This document shows, one piece after another, positions 1-11,272 of a stretch of DNA of 64,000 bases. The position numbers and the translations under genes are program-made. How positions within the stretch are numbered: position 1 is the stretch's first letter; every line of letters begins with the position of its first letter. A model generated the notes under the pieces. It did no database searches. It saw nothing but the letters and a program-made list of their open reading frames with translations, and was not told where the DNA came from. Source of the stretch: Pseudaquabacterium inlustre. GTDB taxonomy: Bacteria > Pseudomonadota > Gammaproteobacteria > Burkholderiales > Burkholderiaceae_C. The stretch is taken from assembly GCF_038066595.1 (NCBI RefSeq), contig NZ_JBBUTH010000001.1, positions 496,001 to 560,000 of the forward strand, read 5' to 3'.

Positions 1-91
1 GGCCACGCAGCACGCCGTCGACGAAGCACCAGGCACGCCGGTGCGTGGTGCCCCAGTCCACCCCGATCCAGGTGCGGCCGGCCGGCGTCAT
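1..91 (-). CDS. dgoK: 2-keto-3-deoxygalactonokinase, N-terminal fragment (cut by window edge)
   Basis: Only the first 30 codons lie in the window. They read MTPAGRTWIGVDWGTTHRRA and on to WCFVDGVLRG. The stretch IGVDWGTTxxRAW is the N-terminal phosphate-binding signature of DgoK-family sugar acid kinases, which phosphorylate 2-keto-3-deoxygalactonate in galactonate catabolism. The ATG at 91 overlaps the TGA of the upstream dioxygenase gene as ATGA, which suggests translational coupling. Only the N-terminus is visible, so another kinase of the same fold is possible. Confidence 0.7.
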   Translation of the reverse strand, partial: MTPAGRTWIGVDWGTTHRRAWCFVDGVLRG

Positions 92-840
92 GCCTGCGCC
101 GGGCCCTGGAAGCCGCCGCGGCGGTAGGTCAGCACCAGCGTGTCGCGGTAGCCGCCGGCCTGGGCGTCCAGCGGCTGGATCGGTGTGGATTCGTGGATCA
201 CGCGTTCGTCGTCGAGCAGCAGCACGCTCCAGGGCTCGGTCAGCGTGAAGCGCATGCCCTGCGGGCCGCGCGCGTCGAACACACGCGTCTCGCCGCCCTT
301 GATGCCGTGGCGCGCCACCAGGATCACCACCACCAGATCCACGCCGTCGCGGTGTGCGCCCTCGGGCGTGGGCCGGCCGATGCCGTCGGTGGTGTCGATG
401 CGGAAGGGGTGGGCCTCGACGAACCACGCGGCCGCCGGGTCGCCGCGCAGCGTCGCGGCCGTGCGGGCCAGCGCCGCCAGCAGCCGGGGCCAGGCCGGGC
501 TGTCGCTCATGGCCGGCACCATCGGCTCGAACCAACGCTCGATGCCGCCGTGCAGCGCGTTGTATTCCACCGGCTGCCAGTGGGCGCGGTGCGGCATGGC
601 CTGCACCTGGCCGTCGGCCGCCACCGTGAAGCAGCCGTGGCGGCGGCGGCGGTAGCGGCCGCCGTCCTTCAGGTAGTTGTCGGGCGGCAGATCGTTCCAG
701 GTGGGCGCCCAGGCGGCCAGAGCGGCCGCGTCCACCGCCGCATGGCGCGCCAGCGAGGCCGCATCCAGCACGGCATAGCCGCTGCCGGCCAGTTGGGCGT
801 CGAGGGCGGTCAGGGCGGTCAGGGGCGGCGGCAGGGTCAT
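88..840 (-). CDS. 2OG-Fe dioxygenase family protein
   Basis: This 250-residue protein resembles the 2OG-Fe dioxygenase (BsmA-like) family: iron- and 2-oxoglutarate-dependent hydroxylases, many acting on amino acids. The iron ligands are visible as HRD (His163, Asp165) and a distal His in VIHES (His216). A later arginine in LVLTYRRGG could bind 2-oxoglutarate. The ATG at 840 (MTLPPPLTAL) is preferred over an upstream in-frame start at 864 because family members begin close to this point. The gene overlaps the downstream sugar-acid kinase start by four bases. The substrate cannot be read from the sequence. Confidence 0.75.
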   Translation of the reverse strand: MTLPPPLTALTALDAQLAGSGYAVLDAASLARHAAVDAAALAAWAPTWNDLPPDNYLKDGGRYRRRRHGCFTVAADGQVQAMPHRAHWQPVEYNALHGGIERWFEPMVPAMSDSPAWPRLLAALARTAATLRGDPAAAWFVEAHPFRIDTTDGIGRPTPEGAHRDGVDLVVVILVARHGIKGGETRVFDARGPQGMRFTLTEPWSVLLLDDERVIHESTPIQPLDAQAGGYRDTLVLTYRRGGFQGPAQA

Positions 841-1020
841 GGCACGGCACCGCCGGTGGCGCACCAGCGGCCAGGTGGGTCGATCGGATCAGCCGGCCAT
901 TGTGCGGCAGGGGCGGCTGCAACCAGGCCAGCCCCGACTGCGGGCAAGCCTGAAGCACGCGATCACGCGCCACCCCCTTAGACTGCAGTTGCCGCCTCCC
1001 ACCGGCTGCACCCCGCCACG

Positions 1021-3375
1021 ATGCACGCCGCCCCGTCCGCCATCGACACCGATCCCGACACCTTGCGCATGGCCGCGGGCCTGGCCGATCTGGCGATCTG
1101 GCGCTGGCCGCGCGGCGGCGACCGCCTGAACGCCAACGCCGCCGGCTGGGCGCTGCTGGGCCTGCCGCCGCAAGACCCGGGGCTGACGCTGGCGCAATGG
1201 CTGGACCGCGTGCACCCCGACGACCGCGCACGCCTGGCGCCCCCCGGCCTGGCCGACCGCGCCGCGCTGCGCCGCGGCACGCCGCTGGATCTGGTGCTGC
1301 GCCTGTATGCCGGTGATGGCCAGTGGCGCCGCCTGCTGCTGCGCCGCCTGCCCTGGCGTGACGGCCACGGCCGCCTGCTGGGCCTGACCGGCATCGTGCA
1401 GGACCACACCGCGCACTTCGACGAGCAGCAGCGCATGCTGGCGCTGACCCGCCGGCTGGAACTGGCCACCATGGCCGCCGGCGTGGGGGTGTGGAGCGCC
1501 ACGCCGGGCGCCCCGGCGCCCGGCCGCGTGCACTGGGATGCGCAGATGCACCTGCTGCACGACCTGCCCGGCGATGCGCTGGCGCCCGACTTCGACGACT
1601 ACGTACGCCAGCATGTGCACCCCGACGACCGCCAGGCCGTGCGCGAAGGCTTCGCCACGCTGATGGCGCGGCGCGAGGGCCGTCTGGACATGGACCTGCG
1701 CGTGATGCGCCCGGACGGCAGCGTGCGCCGCCTGGCCACGCGCAGCGCCATCGACACCGGCCTGGACGGCCAGCGCCGGCTGTACGGCGTGATGCTCGAC
1801 GTCACCGAGCGCCACGCCGCTGAAGCCCGGCTGCGCGAGGCCGGCGAGCGCGCGGCCCTGGCTGCGCGCGGCGCGGGCATCGGCACCTGGGAGGTCGACG
1901 AGCGTGGCGAGCAGTGCTGGTGGGATGCGCAGATGTTCCGCCTGCGCGGCCTGCCGCCACGGCCGGGCCCGGTGATGCGCGAAGAGTGGCAGGCCTGGCT
2001 GCACCCGGCCGACCGCGACCACAACCAGGCCGAACTGCTGGGCGCGCTGGCCCAGGACCGGCCCTCGCACCATGAGTTCCGCGTGGTGTGGCCCGACGGC
2101 AGCGTGCGCTGGCTGGCCTCGCGCTCGACCGCCGTGCGCGACGAACTGGGCCGCCCGGTGCGCCGCATCGGCATCAACTGGGACATCACCGATGCCCGCC
2201 TGGCCGGCGAGGCGCGCCAGGACCGCCTGCTGGCCCAGCGCGAGAGCCAGGCCAAGTCACGCCTGCTGGCGCGCATCAGCCACGAGTTGCGCACGCCGCT
2301 GAACGCGGTGCTGGGCTTTGCCCAGCTGCTGCTGCACGACGGCGTGGATGGCGATCCGGCCGTCTGGCGCCGGCGCGTCGAGCAGGTGCAGACCTCGGGC
2401 CGGCACTTGCTGGCGCTGATCGACGACGTGCTCGATCTGTCCAGCCTTCAGTCGGGCGAGTTGCCGCAGCAGTTACAGCCGGTGGAGGTGGCCCCGCTGG
2501 TGCGCAGCACACTGCCGCTGGTGGAGCTGAACGCCCGCGAGCGTGACGTGGGCCTGCACCTGGACACGTTGGACGGCTGGGTGCGCGCCGACCCGGTGCG
2601 CCTGCGCCAGGTGCTGCTGAACCTGCTGAGCAACGCCATCAAGTACAACCGCGCCGGCGGCCGCGTGACGGTGCGCACGCGTGTCTCGCACGAGCACCTG
2701 GTGATCACCGTGCACGACACCGGCCGCGGCCTCAGCGAGGCGCAGATCGCGCGCCTGTTCGAGCCCTTCAACCGCCTGGGCGCTGAGCGCGACGGCATCG
2801 CCGGCACCGGCATCGGCCTGGCCATCGTGAAGAGCGCGGTGCAGCAGATGGGCGGCGAGGTGCGCGTGCACAGCCGCCTGGGCGAAGGCAGCAGCTTCGA
2901 GGTGCGGCTGCCGCTCAGCCAGGCCCCAGCGCGCCAGCATCAGCCGCCCACCGAGGGCGATGCGCTGCCGCCGGCACGCGGCGGCAACGGGCGCCTGCTC
3001 TACATCGAGGACAACGAGGTCAATGTGCTGATCGTGCAGGAGCTGATGGCACGCCGGCCCGACCTGGTCTTCCTGAGCGCGGCCGACGGCGCCAGCGGCC
3101 TGGCCGCCGCGCGCGAGCACCTGCCGCAGCTGGTGCTGCTGGACATCCACCTGCCCGACATGGACGGCCATGCCGTGCTGCAGGCGCTGCGTGCCGACCC
3201 GGCGACCGCCGGGCTGCGCTGCATCGCGCTGTCGGCCAATGCCATGCCCGAGGACATCCGCCGCGCCCAGGCCGCCGGCTTCGACGGCTACTGGACCAAG
3301 CCGCTGGACATGGTGGCCTTCCTGCAGGCGCTGGACACGCTGTTCGGGCCGGCGCCGCCAACACCGGCCAGCTGA
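1021..3375 (+). CDS. Hybrid sensor histidine kinase with PAS repeats and C-terminal receiver
   Basis: This 784-residue protein has no obvious membrane segment, so it is probably cytoplasmic. Three PAS-like segments lie at roughly 20-130, 145-265 and 275-395; the last two contain HPDDR/HPADR and PDGSVR motifs. The HisKA helix has ISHELRTPLN with phospho-acceptor His421. The HATPase domain (about 520-635) has NLLSNAIKYN and GIAGTGIGLAIVK. The receiver domain (about 655-775) has VLLDIHLPDMDG with Asp708 and a conserved Lys in YWTKPLD. Signal flow should run from the PAS modules to His421 to Asp708. No DNA-binding output domain is present, so a partner phosphotransfer protein or regulator would be needed. 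It ends 4 bp from the convergent peptidase gene. Confidence 0.9.
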   Translation: MHAAPSAIDTDPDTLRMAAGLADLAIWRWPRGGDRLNANAAGWALLGLPPQDPGLTLAQWLDRVHPDDRARLAPPGLADRAALRRGTPLDLVLRLYAGDGQWRRLLLRRLPWRDGHGRLLGLTGIVQDHTAHFDEQQRMLALTRRLELATMAAGVGVWSATPGAPAPGRVHWDAQMHLLHDLPGDALAPDFDDYVRQHVHPDDRQAVREGFATLMARREGRLDMDLRVMRPDGSVRRLATRSAIDTGLDGQRRLYGVMLDVTERHAAEARLREAGERAALAARGAGIGTWEVDERGEQCWWDAQMFRLRGLPPRPGPVMREEWQAWLHPADRDHNQAELLGALAQDRPSHHEFRVVWPDGSVRWLASRSTAVRDELGRPVRRIGINWDITDARLAGEARQDRLLAQRESQAKSRLLARISHELRTPLNAVLGFAQLLLHDGVDGDPAVWRRRVEQVQTSGRHLLALIDDVLDLSSLQSGELPQQLQPVEVAPLVRSTLPLVELNARERDVGLHLDTLDGWVRADPVRLRQVLLNLLSNAIKYNRAGGRVTVRTRVSHEHLVITVHDTGRGLSEAQIARLFEPFNRLGAERDGIAGTGIGLAIVKSAVQQMGGEVRVHSRLGEGSSFEVRLPLSQAPARQHQPPTEGDALPPARGGNGRLLYIEDNEVNVLIVQELMARRPDLVFLSAADGASGLAAAREHLPQLVLLDIHLPDMDGHAVLQALRADPATAGLRCIALSANAMPEDIRRAQAAGFDGYWTKPLDMVAFLQALDTLFGPAPPTPAS

Positions 3376-3379
3376 TCGC

Positions 3380-5434
3380 TCAGATCAGCCCACGCTCGCG
3401 CAGCATCGGCTCGATCACCGCGTCGCGGCCGCGGAAGGCGCGGAACGCGGCACCCGGCTCCACGCTGTCGCCACGGCTGAAGATGCAGGCCTTCAGGCGC
3501 GCGGCGGTGGCGGCGTCGAAGGCGCTGCCGGCCTCGGTGAAGGCGTCGAAGGCATCGGCCTCCAGCACCTCGGCCCACAGGTACACGTAGTAGCCGGCGG
3601 CATAGCTGTCGCCCGAGAACAGGTGTTGGAAGTGCGGCAGCCGGTGGTTCATGCCGGTGTCGGCCGGCAGGCCGCGCGCGGCCATCACCTGCTGCTCGAA
3701 GGCCACGATGTCGTCGATCGGCTCGGCCGCCTCGTGCGCGGCCAGGTCGACGATGGCGCTGGCGGTGTAACGCACGGTCTCGTAGCCCTGGCCGAAGCGG
3801 CGCGCCGCCTCCAGCCGGTCGATCAGCGCCTCGGGCAGCGGCTCGCCGGTCTGCCAGTGGCGGGCATGCTTGCGCAGCACCTCGCGCTCGACGCCCCAGT
3901 GTTCCATCAGCTGCGAGGGCAGCTCGACGAAGTCACGCAGCACATGCGTGCCCGACAGGCGCCGGTAGCCCACGTCCGACAGCAGGCCGTGCAGGCCGTG
4001 GCCGAACTCGTGGAACAGCGTGCGCACGTCGTCGGGCGACAGCAGCGTGGGCTGGCCCGGCGCCGCCTTGGCGAAGTTGTTGTTGTTCAGCACGACGGGC
4101 GGCACGGCGCGGCCGGCGGCATCGGCATTGCGGTGCTGCACGGCCAGCGTGCTCATCCAGGCGCCGCTGCGCTTGCTCGGACGCGAGAAGTTGTCGTGCA
4201 GGAACAGACCCAGCGGCGCACCGCCCGCCTCGGGCAGCACCTCGTACACGTCGACATCGGGGTGGTAGGCCTGCAGGTCGGTACGGCGCCGCAGCACGAT
4301 GCCGAACAGGCGCTGTGCGCACTCGAAGGCCGCTGCCACCATGTTGGGCAGCGCGAAATAGGGCTTGAGCTGGGCCTCGTCCAGCGCGTAGTGCTGCTGA
4401 CGCACACGCTCGGCCCAGAAGCGCCAGTCCCAGGCCTGCAGCGGGTGGTCGACCCCGGCCTCGGCCATGGCCGTGCGCAGCAGGTCGCGCTCGCGCCCCA
4501 GCGCCGGCAGCGCGCGCTGCCACACCTCGTCGAGCAGGGCCCACACGCGCTGGCGCGTCTGCGCCATGGTGTCGGCAAGCTTGAAGTCGGCATAGCAGGC
4601 CGCGCCCATCAGCGCCGCCTGGCGCCGGCGCAGCGCCAGGATGTCGCGCACCAGCGCGCGGTTGTCATGCTCGCCGTCGTGCTCGCCGCGGCTGACCCAG
4701 GCGCGCCAGGCGGCCTCGCGCAGGTCGCGCCGCCGCGAGAAGCTCAGGAAAGGCACGATCAGCGAGCGCGACAGCGTGATCACCGGCACGTCCAGCCCGC
4801 GCTCGGCCGCGGCCTGGCGGGCGGCGGCGCGCACGAACTCGGGCAGGCCGGCCATCGCCGCCTCGTCAGGCAGCGCCAGCGTGTAGGCGGCCTCGTCGTG
4901 CAGCACGTTCTGGGCGAAGCGCGTGGTCAGCTCGGCATGGCGCTGGGCCAGCGTGGCGAACTCGGCGCGCGCCGGTTCGGGCAGGCCGGCACCGGCGCGC
5001 TCGAAGTCGCGCATCAGCCGCTCGCACAGGCGCTGCTGCTCAGGGCTCAGGCCGGCCTCGGCGCGGCGGGCATGCACGGCGGCCAGGCGCGCGTACAGCG
5101 CCGGGTCTTGCAGCACCGCGCTCCAGTGCGCGGCCAGCGGGGCGGCCAGGGCGCGCTGCTGGGCCTGCAGCTCGGGCGTGGTGGCCGAGGCAGACAGGTT
5201 GTGGAACACCGCCTCCACGCGCGCCAGCAACGCGCCGGCGCGGTCGAACGCGGCCACGGTGTTGTCGAAGTCGGGCGGCGCGGCCTGCGCCGTGATGGCG
5301 GCGATGTCGGCGCGATGCAGCGCCATCGCGCGCTCGAAGGCGGGGCCGAAGTGCGCGGCCTGGATGCGGTCGAAGGCAGGCAGCGCGAGGGCGTCGTCGC
5401 CGGTGATCAGCAGCGGATTGGTGAGTGCGTCCAT
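3380..5434 (-). CDS. M3 family zinc metallopeptidase (Dcp/oligopeptidase A type)
   Basis: The 684-residue protein matches the usual length of M3A peptidases such as peptidyl-dipeptidase Dcp and oligopeptidase A, which degrade short peptides in the cytoplasm. The zinc site is intact: HEFGH with His475, Glu476 and His479, and the third ligand Glu504 in RDFVELPSQ. The stretch SGTHVLRDFVELPSQLMEHW is closer to my memory of Dcp than of oligopeptidase A. No signal peptide is seen. A much longer open frame continues upstream, but family homology begins at MDALTNPLLI, which sets the ATG at 5434. It is convergent with the upstream kinase and divergent from the next one. Confidence 0.9.
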   Translation of the reverse strand: MDALTNPLLITGDDALALPAFDRIQAAHFGPAFERAMALHRADIAAITAQAAPPDFDNTVAAFDRAGALLARVEAVFHNLSASATTPELQAQQRALAAPLAAHWSAVLQDPALYARLAAVHARRAEAGLSPEQQRLCERLMRDFERAGAGLPEPARAEFATLAQRHAELTTRFAQNVLHDEAAYTLALPDEAAMAGLPEFVRAAARQAAAERGLDVPVITLSRSLIVPFLSFSRRRDLREAAWRAWVSRGEHDGEHDNRALVRDILALRRRQAALMGAACYADFKLADTMAQTRQRVWALLDEVWQRALPALGRERDLLRTAMAEAGVDHPLQAWDWRFWAERVRQQHYALDEAQLKPYFALPNMVAAAFECAQRLFGIVLRRRTDLQAYHPDVDVYEVLPEAGGAPLGLFLHDNFSRPSKRSGAWMSTLAVQHRNADAAGRAVPPVVLNNNNFAKAAPGQPTLLSPDDVRTLFHEFGHGLHGLLSDVGYRRLSGTHVLRDFVELPSQLMEHWGVEREVLRKHARHWQTGEPLPEALIDRLEAARRFGQGYETVRYTASAIVDLAAHEAAEPIDDIVAFEQQVMAARGLPADTGMNHRLPHFQHLFSGDSYAAGYYVYLWAEVLEADAFDAFTEAGSAFDAATAARLKACIFSRGDSVEPGAAFRAFRGRDAVIEPMLRERGLI

Positions 5435-5617
5435 GGGTTGTGGCGGCAGGTGCGCAGCGCCCTCGTGGGGCCTTGCGCAGGGTGCGGTGAGTGCGAGCGG
5501 GCGATGATGCCACCCGCCCGACCCCCGCACGGGCCGCCCAGGGAATCTCCCCAGCCCGGTGGATGGCAAGCACCGGCCGGTCCGGCGCACCGCCGCAGCC
5601 CGGTGGCCGGGGACGCG

Positions 5618-7567
<1,950 letters not shown>

Positions 7568-7600
7568 GCGCCCCGCCAGCGGCGTCCAGCTCAGGCCGGC

Positions 7601-8272
7601 TCAGGCCGGCTGTGCCTGCGGCACCGGCAGGTCGGCCACCGGCTGGTCGGCCACCAGTTGCAGATCGGGGTGCCAGGTCTCCACCATGAACGGGTAGAGG
7701 TTGTGCTGCAACGCATGCCAGGTGCGCTCGGCCGCCACCACGTCGAAGGCCAGCACCGCATGCGGCAGGCCGCCGGCATGGGCCAGCGGCACCCGCTCGG
7801 CGCCCGGCAGCAGGTCGGCAAAGCCCAGGCGGCGGTAGATGCGGATCAGCGAATCGCTGCGCGCGCCGATCACCAGCCAGCGGATCTGCGCCGCCACGGC
7901 GTACAGGTAGCAGGCCTTCACCAGCATCGGCCGCACCAGCGGGTCGGCCCCCGGCACGATGGCCAGGCGCGTGATCTCGGCCCGCGTCTGGCGCGCCACC
8001 GGCTCGGGCAGCACGACGCTGGCCTCCAGCGCCAGCGGCCGCGGATGGTTGCGCTGGATGCGCGCGGTGCCGATGGCGCGGCCGCTGGCCTTGTCACGCG
8101 CCACCAGCACCACCGTGCCGGGCAGGCGGTCGGTGGCATCGGGCGTCTGCAGCGCGGCCTGCAGCTCGGGCACATGGTGACCGTAGGAATGCGCACGCAC
8201 GGCGCACACCTCGTGCAGTTCACGCTCGCCGCGCACGAGGCGCACGGTGAAATCCATACGGGCCGTGGTCAT
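7601..8272 (-). CDS. FeeM-like N-acyl amino acid synthase / GNAT-fold acyltransferase
   Basis: This 223-residue protein resembles N-acyl amino acid synthase FeeM and related acyltransferases of the autoinducer-synthase/GNAT fold, which join an acyl chain from acyl carrier protein to an amino acid or similar acceptor. Supporting stretches are RAHSYGHHVPEL near the N-terminus, GRAIGTARIQRN as the central strand, EITRLAIVPG, and the C-terminal IYRRLGFADL typical of this group. No signal peptide is present. The ATG at 8272 has a GGGAG ribosome site nine bases upstream and is preferred over the start at 8329. The gene is convergent with a hybrid histidine kinase. The assignment is by recalled motif pattern only. 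Confidence 0.6.
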   Translation of the reverse strand: MTTARMDFTVRLVRGERELHEVCAVRAHSYGHHVPELQAALQTPDATDRLPGTVVLVARDKASGRAIGTARIQRNHPRPLALEASVVLPEPVARQTRAEITRLAIVPGADPLVRPMLVKACYLYAVAAQIRWLVIGARSDSLIRIYRRLGFADLLPGAERVPLAHAGGLPHAVLAFDVVAAERTWHALQHNLYPFMVETWHPDLQLVADQPVADLPVPQAQPA

Positions 8273-8540
8273 GGTGAAGCGCTCCCAACGTGACGGGTTT
8301 GTGACGGGGCTGGCGTGGTTGCCGCCCATCGGTGGTGATAGCTTGGTGCCAGCCGGCCACCCTGATCGGCCGATAAGGCCGATTCCGAGCGTCCAGTTCC
8401 GCCGCCGGGCCGGTTCGACGCTTCAGCGCAGCCGGGTGCGGCGGGCCGGGCCGGCGGGTCGGCGGCGCTACAGTAGCGGCCTCGGCGCCCCGCGCCCTCC
8501 ACCCCAGCCCCTTGCCGGCCCCCTTGCCGCCGGCCTGCCG

Positions 8541-9083
8541 ATGCCTTCCGCCAAGCGTTCCACCCGCACCGCCCGTTCCTCCGTCTCCTCCACGCCGCTG
8601 GCCCTGTGGCTCGGCCTGGCCCTGCTGGTGATCCTGGCCGACCAGCTGAGCAAGACCCTGGTCGTGGCCCGCTTCACGCTGGGCGACGTGCTGCCCGTCA
8701 CCGGCTTCTTCGACCTGGTGCGCGCCCACAACACCGGCGCCGCGTTCTCGTTCCTGGCCGGCGCCTCGGGCTGGCAGCGCTGGTTCTTCGTGGGCCTGGG
8801 CGCGGTGGCCTCGGTGTTCATCGTGTGGATGCTGCGCCGCCACCCGGGCCAGAAGCTGTTCTGCTTCTCGATCAGCATGATCCTGGGCGGCGCCATCGGC
8901 AATGTCATCGACCGGCTGCTGCACGGCTACGTGGTCGACTTCCTGCAGTTCCACTGGAGCTGGCTGGCGCCGATGTTCCACGGCGGCTACTTCCCGGCCT
9001 TCAACATCGCCGATTCGGCCATCACCGCCGGCGCCATCGGCCTGATCCTCGACGAGCTGCTGCGCGTGCGTCGGGGCAGCTGA
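8541..9083 (+). CDS. lspA: Lipoprotein signal peptidase (signal peptidase II)
   Basis: LspA cleaves signal peptides from prolipoproteins in the inner membrane after diacylglyceryl transfer by Lgt, whose gene is also in this window. The 180-residue protein has four membrane helices and the family motifs: DQLSK near the N-terminus, HNTGAAFSF, GGAIGNVIDR with catalytic Asp124, and FNIADSAI with catalytic Asp158. The ATG at 8541 gives a short Arg/Ser/Thr-rich cytoplasmic lead before the first helix. The common ileS neighbour is absent here. Instead the gene is followed after 13 bp by an AarF-family kinase gene. Confidence 0.97.
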   Translation: MPSAKRSTRTARSSVSSTPLALWLGLALLVILADQLSKTLVVARFTLGDVLPVTGFFDLVRAHNTGAAFSFLAGASGWQRWFFVGLGAVASVFIVWMLRRHPGQKLFCFSISMILGGAIGNVIDRLLHGYVVDFLQFHWSWLAPMFHGGYFPAFNIADSAITAGAIGLILDELLRVRRGS

Positions 9084-9096
9084 CCGCCACCGGGCC

Positions 9097-10788
9097 ATGC
9101 CGCTGCTGCAAACCCTGGTGAGCGCCCGCGACCTGGGCCGGCTGCAGCACATCGCCGCGGTGTTTGTGCGCCACGGCCTGGGCGATGCGGTGCACCGCCT
9201 GGGCTGGGCCGATGCGCTGGACCGGGCCGGCCACGCCCTGCACCGCGAGCACGCCGCCGACCTGGCGCGCCTGACCCCGCCCGAGCAGCTGCGCAGCGCG
9301 CTGGAGGAGCTGGGCCCCACCTTCGTCAAGCTCGGCCAGATCCTGGCCGGCCGCGCCGACCTGTTCGGTCCCGACTGGATCGCCCAGTTCGAGAAGCTGC
9401 ACAGCCGTGCGCCGGCGGCCGACATCGCCGCGCTGCGGGCGCAGATCACCGAAGACCTGGGCGCGCCGCCTGAAGGCCTGTTCGCCACCTGGAGCGACGA
9501 GCCGCTGGCCGCCGCCAGCATCGCCCAGGTGCACGCCGCCACGCTGACCGACGGCACCGAGGTGGTGGTGAAGGTGCGCCGCCCCGGCATCGCCGCCGAC
9601 GTGGAGGCCGACCTGCGCCTGCTGGCCCGCCTGGCCGCCGCCGCCGAGCGCCAGTGGCCCGACCTCAAGCCCTACCGCCCGGTGGCGCTGGCCCAGCAGC
9701 TGGGCCGCTCGCTGCGCCGCGAGCTCGACCTGGCCACCGAGGGCCGCAACGCCGAGCGCATCGCCGCGGCCTTCGCCACGCACCCCGAGATCGTGATCCC
9801 CAGGGTGTACTGGGACTTCACGCACGAGCGCATCAACGTGCAGCAGCGCATCCGTGGTGTGCCGGCCGAGGACCAGGCCGCCATCGACGCCGCCGGCATC
9901 GTGCGCCGCGAGGTGGCGCGGCGTGGCGCCCGCGCGGTGCTGAAGATGGTCATCGAGGACGGCTTCTTCCACGCCGACCCGCATGCCGGCAACCTGTTCT
10001 TCCTGCCCGGCGAGCGCATCGCCTTCATCGACTTCGGCATGGTCGGCCGCGTCACGCCCGAGCGCCGCGAGCAGCTGCTGAGCCTGATGCTGGGCTTGGT
10101 GCAGCGCGACGCCGAAGCCGTGGCCGATGTGCTGCTGGACTGGGCCCAGGCCCATGGCGACGGCGAGGACGCGCTGGACGAGGACGGCCTGCGCGGCGAC
10201 ATCGACGCCTTCGTCGACCAGTACCACGGCGTGCCGCTGGCCCAGCTCAGCATCGGCGGCATGCTGGCCGATGTGACGAACATCCTGCGCAGCCACCGCC
10301 TGGCGCTGCCTGCCGACCTGGCGCTGCTGATCAAGACCTTCATCACGCTGGAAGGCCTGGGCCGCGGCCTCGACCCCGACTTCCACATGGCCGAGGAAGC
10401 CACGCCGATGCTGCGCCAGGCCCTGCATGCGCGCTACCGGCCCGAGGCCCTGGCACGCCGCGGCTGGGACGGCCTGCGCCGCGCCGCCGCACTGCTGGGC
10501 AGCATCCCGCGCGACCTGTCGCGCCTGCTGGCCACGGCGCGGCGCGGCCGCATCGGCATCGACATCGAGGTGCGCGACATCCACGCCGTGGCCGACCAGC
10601 TCGACCGCGCCGCCTCGCGCATCGCCATCGGCCTGGTGGTGGCGGCGCTGATCATCGGCTCGTCGATCGTGATGACCGTGCGCGGCGGGCCCGAACTGCT
10701 GGGCCTGCCGGCGTTCGGGCTGCTGGGCTTTGGCGGGGCGGTGGTCGGGGCGCTGTGGCTGATGCTGGGCGGACGCGACCGGGGGTGA
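9097..10788 (+). CDS. AarF/UbiB (ABC1) family protein kinase-like protein
   Basis: UbiB-family proteins are atypical kinase-fold ATPases that support ubiquinone synthesis or handling at the inner membrane. The 563-residue protein has the family-specific KLGQ motif (FVKLGQILAGRADLFG), an A-rich loop AAASIAQVHAA, the ATP lysine in VVVKVRRPG, the catalytic-loop equivalent HADPHAGN, and the metal-binding DFG in FIDFGMVG. Two hydrophobic helices at the C-terminus match the UbiB membrane anchor. It follows lspA closely and may share its transcript. Since ubiB normally sits in a ubi cluster, this may be a second paralogue, so no symbol is given. Confidence 0.9.
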   Translation: MPLLQTLVSARDLGRLQHIAAVFVRHGLGDAVHRLGWADALDRAGHALHREHAADLARLTPPEQLRSALEELGPTFVKLGQILAGRADLFGPDWIAQFEKLHSRAPAADIAALRAQITEDLGAPPEGLFATWSDEPLAAASIAQVHAATLTDGTEVVVKVRRPGIAADVEADLRLLARLAAAAERQWPDLKPYRPVALAQQLGRSLRRELDLATEGRNAERIAAAFATHPEIVIPRVYWDFTHERINVQQRIRGVPAEDQAAIDAAGIVRREVARRGARAVLKMVIEDGFFHADPHAGNLFFLPGERIAFIDFGMVGRVTPERREQLLSLMLGLVQRDAEAVADVLLDWAQAHGDGEDALDEDGLRGDIDAFVDQYHGVPLAQLSIGGMLADVTNILRSHRLALPADLALLIKTFITLEGLGRGLDPDFHMAEEATPMLRQALHARYRPEALARRGWDGLRRAAALLGSIPRDLSRLLATARRGRIGIDIEVRDIHAVADQLDRAASRIAIGLVVAALIIGSSIVMTVRGGPELLGLPAFGLLGFGGAVVGALWLMLGGRDRG

Positions 10789-10876
10789 TTGGCGTTGCGG
10801 CTGCCGGCTTTCGGCTGTCGGTTGAGGTTGCCCATGGCTCGTTGCAGCGCGCCGGGATTTCGCCCCGGCGGGCGAC

Positions 10877-10904
10877 CTACTTTCTTTTCGCGAAAAGAAA
10901 GTAG
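10877..10904. repeat. Perfect 28-bp palindrome in left arm
   Basis: The sequence CTACTTTCTTTTCG is followed immediately by its exact reverse complement, with no loop. It is AT-rich against a GC-rich background and can form a hairpin on either strand. It could also end transcription from the AarF-family gene about 90 bp upstream. The pattern of a TTTCTTT palindrome followed by GGCAAAGAAAG resembles dispersed repeats I recall from Burkholderiales genomes. Confidence 0.85.
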
Positions 10905-11242
10905 GCAAAGAAAGCGCTGCCCAAACTTTCCGACACCGCACTGCTGCTCTCCACGCATCGAGGCGGGCGCCTCGCCCGCCCGGCGGGCTCGAACATAGCC
11001 AGTCGGAAACGCCACGGATCTCTCAACGGCCGTGCACCCCCGGTCAAGACTTGCGTGAGGAACGCCGCTGGGCACGGGGCTGCCAGAGCGCAGCAATGCG
11101 ACGGTCTGGCCATCGGCGGCATAGCCTCCTTATTCAAGCCCTTGTTCGGCAGCCTGTTCGAGCCCGCCGGGCGGGCGAGGCGCCCGTCTCGATGGTGGAC
11201 GAGCAGCAGGGCCTGATCGGAAAGTTTGGAAGCGCTTCTTTG

Positions 11243-11272
11243 GGTCCTTTCTTGTCGCGACAAGAAAGGACC
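11243..11272. repeat. Perfect 30-bp palindrome in right arm
   Basis: GGTCCTTTCTTGTCG is followed directly by its exact reverse complement. It is the counterpart of the palindrome at 10877-10904. The two share the CTTTCTT core but differ in outer and central bases in ways that keep each palindrome perfect. Such paired changes suggest that hairpin structure rather than exact sequence is maintained. Confidence 0.85.

Noticed and set aside
45..248. 67-residue plus-strand frame at the left end
   Set aside because: Opposite the dioxygenase and kinase genes, Arg/Pro-rich, no motif.
3170..5617. Very long plus-strand open frame (4.4 kb in total, joined to the second hybrid kinase)
   Set aside because: Its first half is antisense to the M3 peptidase, has low-complexity Ala/Gly/Arg/His composition and no motifs. 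Long shadow frames are expected at this GC content.
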